This document shows, one piece after another, positions 13,778 through 18,713 of a stretch of DNA of 18,713 nucleotides. Under the pieces are notes generated by a model. That model had not been told where the DNA came from and searched no databases. It was given only the letters and a program-made list of their open reading frames with translations. The DNA lies in contig CANKNL010000019.1 in NCBI GenBank assembly GCA_947483345.1, forward strand, positions 1-18,713, in the 5' to 3' direction. A program made the position numbers and the translations under genes. The first letter of the stretch is position 1; each line of letters opens with the position of its first letter. The stretch is from Chitinophagaceae bacterium (GTDB lineage: Bacteria; Bacteroidota; Bacteroidia; Chitinophagales; Chitinophagaceae).

Positions 13778-15067
13778 CTAAAGGCTCCAGTATTTTCTTG
13801 ATTTTATTTTATTCCGGTATATGCCTTTCAAATCAGCTACCAGGGCATGTGGTTTTGATATGGATGCAAAATAACTATCATCCAGTTTTTTATAATCATC
13901 ATGCGGAACGGTTACTAAAACTGCATCATAATCATTACTCAGTTCCGGTGTAAGCGCAAAGCCGTATTCATGCAGTAATTCCGCACTATCGGCATATGGA
14001 TCTGCCACATGCACATTCAGGGAATAGGCCTTCAACTCTTTAATTACATCAGCCACTTTACTGTTTCGTATATCACTAACATTTTCTTTAAAAGTAGCAC
14101 CCATCACCAATACCTTGGCATCTTTTACATTGCCGTTGGTTTGAATAATATTCTGCAAAATTTTTCTGGCCACATAGCCCGCCATCGCATCATTGATGTA
14201 ACGGCCCGCTAAAATGACCTGCGAGTTATAGCCCAGTTTTTTTGATTTGTAGGTTAGATAATACGGGTCAACACCAATACAATGTCCGCCTACAAGACCG
14301 GGTTGAAATTTTAAAAAATTCCATTTGGTGCCGGCAGCTTCCAGTACTTCATAGGTATTGATATTCATTTTATCAAAGATGATAGACAGCTCATTCATCA
14401 ACGCAATATTCAGATCACGTTGTGTGTTCTCAATTATTTTTGCGGCCTCGGCCACTTTTATGGATGAGGCTTTGTGCACACCGGCTTTTACAACCAGCTC
14501 ATAAACTTTAGCAATGGTCTCCAGGCTTTCGGTGCAACAACCACTCACCACTTTAATGATTGTACTGATGGTATGTTCTTTATCACCCGGGTTAATTCTT
14601 TCGGGTGAATACCCGATCATATAATCTGTTGTCATTTTTAAACCCGATAATGTATTTATTATGGGTACACAATCTTCTTCGGTGCAACCCGGATATACCG
14701 TACTTTCATAAACCACATAGTCGCCTTTCTTAATCACTTTACCAATGGTTTCACTGGCACGGGTTACAGGAATCAGGTCAGGCACATTGTGTTCATCAAC
14801 CGGTGTAGGCACGGCCACAATAAAAAAATTGGCTTTACGCAATATGTCCAGGTCATTGGTGAATTCAATATCACAGCCTTCAAAATCGGCGGCTTCCAGT
14901 TCCTGGCTGGGGTCAATGTTGTTTCGCATCAGGTTTACACGTGCGGCATTAATATCAAAACCGATTACTTTAATTTTTTTTGCAAAGGCCAGTGCAATGG
15001 GTAGTCCTACATATCCCAGGCCAATTACGGCCAGTGTTTTTTTCTTATCTATTAAATCCTGGTACAT
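13778..15067 (-). CDS. UDP-N-acetylhexosamine 6-dehydrogenase, TviB/WbpO-like
   Basis: A nucleotide-sugar dehydrogenase of 429 residues that oxidises the 6-hydroxyl of a UDP-HexNAc to a uronate, using NAD twice. The NAD loop is GLGYVGLP at 16-23, VPTPVD at 86-91, YESTVYPGCTE at 120-130 and GYSPERINPGD at 152-162. The catalytic Cys263 is in GGHCIGVDPYYL, and GATFKENVSDIRNS follows. ESTVYPG, YSPERINPGD and HCIGVDPYYL separate this group (TviB, WbpO, WecC) from UDP-glucose dehydrogenase. Substrate, UDP-GlcNAc or UDP-GalNAc, is not decided by motif. With the neighbouring WbpP/TviC-like epimerase the likely output is UDP-GalNAcA. It ends in TAG. Confidence 0.9.
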   Translation of the reverse strand: MYQDLIDKKKTLAVIGLGYVGLPIALAFAKKIKVIGFDINAARVNLMRNNIDPSQELEAADFEGCDIEFTNDLDILRKANFFIVAVPTPVDEHNVPDLIPVTRASETIGKVIKKGDYVVYESTVYPGCTEEDCVPIINTLSGLKMTTDYMIGYSPERINPGDKEHTISTIIKVVSGCCTESLETIAKVYELVVKAGVHKASSIKVAEAAKIIENTQRDLNIALMNELSIIFDKMNINTYEVLEAAGTKWNFLKFQPGLVGGHCIGVDPYYLTYKSKKLGYNSQVILAGRYINDAMAGYVARKILQNIIQTNGNVKDAKVLVMGATFKENVSDIRNSKVADVIKELKAYSLNVHVADPYADSAELLHEYGFALTPELSNDYDAVLVTVPHDDYKKLDDSYFASISKPHALVADLKGIYRNKIKSRKYWSL

Positions 15068-15075
15068 TAAAGAAT

Positions 15076-15103
15076 AATTAATAATTGAAAAATTGATAAT
15101 TAA
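15076..15103. repeat. Two near-identical 13-nt AT repeats in the spacer before the dehydrogenase gene
   Basis: AATTAATAATTGA (15076-15088) and AATTGATAATTAA (15091-15103) match at 11 of 13 positions. They fill most of the 32-base gap between the decarboxylase gene and the UDP-HexNAc dehydrogenase gene and run into the decarboxylase stop codon at 15100. Confidence 0.5.
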
Positions 15104-16083
15104 TTTTTGCTTTCAAACTCTTTGGGCAACTTATTCAGTTCTTCTTTTGGTAAAGTTTTAAAATACTCATAAGTGATCTTCAACCCTTCTGCTCTTGATA
15201 TTTTTGGTTCCCAATTCAGTAAGGCTTTTGCTTTTGTAATATCCGGCTGGCGCTGCTTTGGGTCATCTGTTGGAAGTTCTTTAAAGATAATTTTTTGTGT
15301 TGTGCCCGTTAGTTTTATTATTTCTTCTGCAAATTCCAATAAAGAAATCTCATCCGGGTTACCCATATTTACAGGCTGGGCTTCATCACTCATCAGCAAA
15401 CGGTAGATGCCTTCTACCAGATCATCTACATAACAAAAACTACGGGTCTGACTACCATCTCCAAAAACAGTGAGGTCTTCGCCTCTAAGTGCCTGGCCGA
15501 TAAAGGCAGGCAATGCCCGACCATCGTTTAACCGCATCCGTGGGCCATAGGTATTAAATATTCTGATGATCCTTGTTTCAACCTGATGAAAAGTATGATA
15601 AGCCATGGTGATGGCTTCCATAAAGCGTTTCGCTTCGTCATATACGCCACGCGGACCAACGGGGTTTACATTGCCCCAGTAATCTTCTGTTTGCGGATGT
15701 ATCAATGGATCGCCATATACTTCACTGGTTGAGGCAACCAATATTCTGGCATTTTTTGCTTTCGCTAGTCCCAAACAATTATGTGTTCCCAAAGAACTGA
15801 CTTTTAAAGTTTGTATGGGAATTTTTAAATAATCAATCGGACTGGCAGGTGATGCAAAATGTAAAATATAATCAAGGTTACCGGTTACATGAATAAATTT
15901 TGAAACATCATGGTGATAGAATTCGAATTCCTTCAGTTTAAAAAGCTGTTCAATGTTTTTCAGATCACCTGTAATTAAATTATCCATACCCATCACCTGA
16001 AACCCTTCATTTATAAAGCGATCGCAAAGATGTGAGCCTAAAAACCCGGCTGCACCGGTAATTAAAACTTTTTTTGTTGCCAC
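15100..16083 (-). CDS. UDP-glucuronate decarboxylase (UDP-xylose synthase)
   Basis: An SDR enzyme of 327 residues that decarboxylates UDP-glucuronate to UDP-xylose. The NAD loop is GAAGFLG at 10-16. HFASPASPIDY is at 75-85 and STSEVYGDP at 118-126. Tyr148/Lys152 lie in GPRGVYDEAKR, and GDGSQTRSFCYVDDLVEG and DDPKQRQPDI follow. ASPASP, STSEVYGDP and PRGVYDEAKR are hallmarks of the UXS group. The start is GTG at 16083 and the family N-terminus (KKVLITGAAGF) begins at once. It lies downstream of ugd, which makes its substrate, with a 45-base gap holding a repeated 24-nt motif. Confidence 0.93.
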   Translation of the reverse strand: MATKKVLITGAAGFLGSHLCDRFINEGFQVMGMDNLITGDLKNIEQLFKLKEFEFYHHDVSKFIHVTGNLDYILHFASPASPIDYLKIPIQTLKVSSLGTHNCLGLAKAKNARILVASTSEVYGDPLIHPQTEDYWGNVNPVGPRGVYDEAKRFMEAITMAYHTFHQVETRIIRIFNTYGPRMRLNDGRALPAFIGQALRGEDLTVFGDGSQTRSFCYVDDLVEGIYRLLMSDEAQPVNMGNPDEISLLEFAEEIIKLTGTTQKIIFKELPTDDPKQRQPDITKAKALLNWEPKISRAEGLKITYEYFKTLPKEELNKLPKEFESKN

Positions 16084-16101
16084 TGTATAGATTTAAAGTT
16101 C

Positions 16102-16125
16102 GCCTGGCTTAATGCCGTTTGAACG
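16102..16125 (-). repeat. 24-nt repeated motif, copy 2, between ugd and UDP-xylose synthase genes
   Basis: Copy 2 of the motif at 6838-6861 (21 of 24 identical, same orientation). It begins 3 bases after the ugd stop codon and ends 18 bases before the GTG of the decarboxylase gene. The three differences from copy 1 fall in the two small loops and the single base between GCC and GGC, so both mini-stems are kept. Confidence 0.6.
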
Positions 16126-16128
16126 GGT

Positions 16129-17463
16129 TTAAGGTTTAATGGTTCTTCTTCCCACACTCTCATAATGAAAACCTAATTCTTCCATTTTGGTAAGATCGAA
16201 AAGATTTCGTCCATCAAAAATCACTTTATTTTTTAATAATGAAATCATATTGTTAAAATCAGGTGTTCTGAATTCACTCCATTCCGTAGCAATAACCAAT
16301 GCATCGGCATCCATTAAAGTATCATATTGGCGGTCTGTAAATTTAATTTTATCTGCAAGCAGGGCCTTAACATTAGGCATGGCTTCGGGATCATAAGCGG
16401 TAATGACGGCCCCTTCACGTAATAAGGCATTAATAATGGATAAGGCTGGCGCTTCCCTGATATCATCGGTATTCGGTTTAAAAGCCAAACCCCAAAGGGC
16501 GATTTTTTTGCCTTTTAATTCATTATTGAAATAGGCTTTTATTTTTGGTATTAAATTTAATTTTTGCTTTTCATTGATCTCCATTACGGCATCCAGAATT
16601 TTAAATTCGTAATTTACGTCAGCGGCCGATTTGGCCAGCGCTTGTACATCTTTAGGAAAGCAGCTGCCGCCATAGCCTATACCGGGGAATAAAAAACGCC
16701 TGCCAATACGTTCATCGCTGCCTATACCCTTGCGGACCATATCCACATCGGCACCAAATTTTTCACAAAGATTTGCAATCTCATTCATAAAAGTGATCTT
16801 GGTTGCCAGAAATGCATTGGCCGCATATTTGGTAAGTTCAGCACTTTTTTCATCCATATAAATAATGGGATTTCCCTGGCGAACAAAGGGCAGATATAGC
16901 TCGTTTAGTGTTTTCTTTGCTCTGTCGGAGCTTGTACCGATAACCACCCTGTCGGGTTTCATAAAATCATCCACGGCAACGCCTTCCCTTAAAAATTCGG
17001 GATTGGAAACCACATCAAATGGAACAGTTGCACCTGCCTGTCCGGTAGGCAGGCTTTTTGCAATGGCTGCATATACTTTATCGGCAGTGCCAACCGGTAC
17101 CGTACTTTTATCAATAATAATAACATAATTAGAAATTATTTTCCCCAGTTCATCGGCCACACCAAGAATATATTTTAAATCTGCGCTCCCATCTTCGCCA
17201 GGTGGTGTAGGCAGTGCCAGAAAAATGATCTGTGCATCTGTAATACCTTCTTTTAAATTGGTTGTAAAATGGAGTCTGGCTTCTTTTTGGTTCCGCAGAA
17301 AAAGCTTTTCTAGTCCGGGTTCATAAATGGTGAGCTTACCCGAATTAAGTTTATTGATCTTATTTACATCAATATCAACACAGGTTACTGTATTGCCGGT
17401 TTCTGCAAAGCAGGTGCCTGTTACTAAACCAACATAGCCTGTTCCGATGACTGCAATTTTCAT
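16129..17463 (-). CDS. ugd: UDP-glucose 6-dehydrogenase
   Basis: Ugd oxidises UDP-glucose to UDP-glucuronate, the substrate of the decarboxylase encoded next. The 444-residue protein has the NAD loop GTGYVGLVTG at 7-16, LPTPPGEDGSAD at 84-95, KSTVPVGT at 119-126, SNPEFLREG at 153-161 and the catalytic Cys268 in GYGGSCFPKD. The C-terminal GLAFKPNTDDIREAP is also present. All key residues are intact. A short segment, LPTGQAG at residues 138-144, interrupts the helix-to-strand connection before VPFDVVSNPEFL and is encoded by a palindromic repeat. The ATG lies 3 bases after the stop of the aminotransferase gene, so the two are translated together. Confidence 0.96.
   Translation of the reverse strand: MKIAVIGTGYVGLVTGTCFAETGNTVTCVDIDVNKINKLNSGKLTIYEPGLEKLFLRNQKEARLHFTTNLKEGITDAQIIFLALPTPPGEDGSADLKYILGVADELGKIISNYVIIIDKSTVPVGTADKVYAAIAKSLPTGQAGATVPFDVVSNPEFLREGVAVDDFMKPDRVVIGTSSDRAKKTLNELYLPFVRQGNPIIYMDEKSAELTKYAANAFLATKITFMNEIANLCEKFGADVDMVRKGIGSDERIGRRFLFPGIGYGGSCFPKDVQALAKSAADVNYEFKILDAVMEINEKQKLNLIPKIKAYFNNELKGKKIALWGLAFKPNTDDIREAPALSIINALLREGAVITAYDPEAMPNVKALLADKIKFTDRQYDTLMDADALVIATEWSEFRTPDFNNMISLLKNKVIFDGRNLFDLTKMEELGFHYESVGRRTIKP
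17032..17053. repeat. Palindromic repeat inserted in frame in ugd
   Basis: CCTGCCT at 17033-17039 and AGGCAGG at 17047-17053 form a perfect 7-bp stem around GTCCGGT. On the coding strand it gives LPTGQAG. From memory the same peptide appears at odd places in many Bacteroidota proteins, as the in-frame product of a dispersed palindrome. Confidence 0.7.
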
Positions 17464-17466
17464 TTG

Positions 17467-18597
17467 TTATTTATTTATAAATTCCAAAACTTTTGATACA
17501 ATAAAACTTTGTTGCTCTTCATCCAGTTCGGTGTGTATGGGTAAGGAAATCACTCTTTCTGTCAGCCAGTCGGTTACCGGTAAATTAAATTCGCTGCCTC
17601 CAAATGCATCAAACATTTTTTGGCGATGTGCGGGTACCGGATAATAAATCATAGAAGGCACCCCCTGTTCGGCTAAATATTGATTCAATGCATTTCGGTC
17701 AACATCATTCAAAATCAACGTATATTGATGAAACACGTGTTTATTATTGCCATCTCTAAATGGGGTGTTTATTTTTTCATTATTTGCAAAAGCCTGGTCA
17801 TAAAAATCAGCTGCTTGTCTGCGGGCTGCAATGTAGTCATCAAGATGGGTTAGTTTGATATTTAAAATAGCGGCCTGGATGGCATCCAGTCTGGAGTTGC
17901 AGCCAACTACATCATGATAATAGCGTTTACTTTGTCCATGAGAGGCGATCATGCTTAATTTGGCAGCCAGTTCTTCATCATCAGTAAACATGGCACCGCC
18001 ATCGCCAAAGGCACCGAGGTTTTTAGAAGGATAGAATGAGGTACAGCCAATATGTCCAATGCTACCGGTCTTTTTTACCGAGCCATCACTGAACGTATAA
18101 TCGCAGCCTATAGCCTGGGCGTTATCTTCAATTACGAATAAACCATGTTTTGCAGCGAGGGTCATTATTTTTTCCATGTTGGCAGCATGACCATATAAAT
18201 GAACCGGTATAATCGCTTTTGTTTTTGGGGTAATTGCTTTTTCAATGGCTTCGGGATCTATGCAAAAAGTTTTGGGGTTAACCTCAACAAAAATGGGTTT
18301 AATATTCAGTAAAGCGGCCACTTCAACGGTAGCGATATAAGTAAAAGAAGGTGTAATCACTTCATCACCGGGTTGCAAACCCAATGCCATCATGGCAATT
18401 TGCAAGGCATCGGTTCCATTGGCACAGGGGATACAGTATTTACTGTTATGATATTTTGCCAGGTTTTCGGCAAATTCATTTACCACTTTACCACCAATGA
18501 ACATAGCGCTTTCCATTACAGCTAAAACGGCCGCATCCACTTCTGGTTTAATTTTAAGGTATTGTGTTTTGGTGTCAACCATTTGTAGAGGCCTCAT
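17467..18597 (-). CDS. DegT/DnrJ/EryC1/StrS family sugar aminotransferase, WbpE-like
   Basis: A PLP-dependent aminotransferase of 376 residues that adds an amino group to a keto sugar nucleotide. CANGTDALQIAM at 58-69 binds the phosphate, PSFTYIATVE follows, Asp158 in EDNAQAIG contacts the PLP ring nitrogen, and Lys192 in FYPSKNLGAFGDGGA forms the Schiff base. RLDAIQAAIL and YYPVPAHRQ complete the family pattern. Overall it resembles, from memory, WbpE, which makes UDP-GlcNAc(3NH2)A, but the 3-keto sugar-forming dehydrogenase and acetyltransferase partners are not in the window. Substrate is therefore uncertain. It is the first gene of the sugar-nucleotide block, with a promoter just upstream. 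ATG 18597 is preferred over ATG 18582 because PLQMVDTKTQY covers the family's first strand. Confidence 0.9.
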   Translation of the reverse strand: MRPLQMVDTKTQYLKIKPEVDAAVLAVMESAMFIGGKVVNEFAENLAKYHNSKYCIPCANGTDALQIAMMALGLQPGDEVITPSFTYIATVEVAALLNIKPIFVEVNPKTFCIDPEAIEKAITPKTKAIIPVHLYGHAANMEKIMTLAAKHGLFVIEDNAQAIGCDYTFSDGSVKKTGSIGHIGCTSFYPSKNLGAFGDGGAMFTDDEELAAKLSMIASHGQSKRYYHDVVGCNSRLDAIQAAILNIKLTHLDDYIAARRQAADFYDQAFANNEKINTPFRDGNNKHVFHQYTLILNDVDRNALNQYLAEQGVPSMIYYPVPAHRQKMFDAFGGSEFNLPVTDWLTERVISLPIHTELDEEQQSFIVSKVLEFINK

Positions 18598-18616
18598 ATA
18601 TCATATTTTATGGTTG

Positions 18617-18624
18617 CAAAGATA
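18617..18624 (-). promoter_or_regulatory. -7 promoter element of the sugar-nucleotide operon
   Basis: On the minus strand it reads TATCTTTG followed by GCA, matching TAnnTTTG. It lies 19 bases before the aminotransferase ATG. No other convincing promoter is seen in the following 7.3 kb, so this one may drive all seven genes. Upstream sequence to 18713 holds no gene I can recognise. Confidence 0.6.
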
Positions 18625-18713
18625 CGGATTGCCTGAGGAATGGAAAATTAGTAATAGTGGGTTCTGCAATTAAAAAATTGCGGTTAGATTTGTTCTAAAT
18701 TAAATGCCGGGTA

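Noticed and set aside
14745..15077. 110-codon plus-strand open frame opposite the UDP-HexNAc dehydrogenase gene
   Set aside because: It lies wholly opposite a well-supported gene covering its NAD-binding motif; it has no recognisable domain and is a frame shadow.
15490..15520. GCCTGG...GGCAGGC inverted-repeat-like stretch in the UDP-xylose synthase gene, considered as another repeat insertion
   Set aside because: It encodes PAFIGQALRGE, which belongs to the normal UXS sequence, so nothing has been inserted.
1..18713. CRISPR arrays, tRNA or rRNA genes, insertion sequences, phage genes, toxin-antitoxin or defence systems
   Set aside because: None seen on either strand; all substantial open frames are accounted for by metabolic, translation or envelope genes.

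Overview
The window looks like chromosome from a member of the Bacteroidota, most likely the Chitinophagaceae or a close relative. Four lines of evidence support this. The composition is AT-rich. Four genes are preceded by the Bacteroidota -7 promoter element TAnnTTTG, each time followed by GC. Menaquinone is made by the futalosine route (mqnB, mqnD). One small secreted protein ends in a type IX secretion (T9SS) sorting domain. I see no phage, insertion sequence, CRISPR array, tRNA or rRNA, and no gap between genes exceeds 300 bases. The placement below genus level is an impression, not a measurement.

Layout. (1) 1-3154: the C-terminal end of a DNA photolyase (+), facing a minus-strand run of mqnB, mqnD and a two-part outer-membrane protein gene. 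That last gene is interrupted by one in-frame TAG. (2) 3226-4862 (+): two tandem 6-pyruvoyl-tetrahydropterin synthase/QueD-family paralogues, then folE, closed by a strong terminator. (3) 4939-5829: fabD (+), sharing a long convergent terminator with mdh (-). (4) 6816-8124: the mdh control region, with a perfect 14-bp palindrome and a repeated 24-nt motif, then the T9SS-type protein and a convergent thioredoxin-like protein. (5) 8270-10972 (+): efp, accB and accC. EF-P carries a very unusual loop at the tip that is normally modified. (6) 11268-18597 (-): seven consecutive sugar-nucleotide genes.

The last block, in transcription order, is a DegT-type sugar aminotransferase, UDP-glucose dehydrogenase (ugd), UDP-glucuronate decarboxylase, a TviB/WbpO-like UDP-HexNAc dehydrogenase, a TviC/WbpP-like UDP-HexNAc 4-epimerase, rmlC and rmlD. 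Together they can plausibly supply UDP-GlcA, UDP-xylose, a UDP-HexNAc uronate, an amino sugar and dTDP-rhamnose for a surface polysaccharide. The window has no glycosyltransferase, flippase or polymerase, and no rmlA or rmlB.

The rest is mostly housekeeping. I did not find a convincing new multi-gene system. The observations most worth following are the EF-P loop, the single amber codon in the outer-membrane gene, short palindromic repeats inserted in frame inside ugd and rmlD, and the 24-nt motif placed similarly upstream of two unrelated minus-strand genes. All motif and family assignments come from reading the sequence and from memory of the families; no database search was run.
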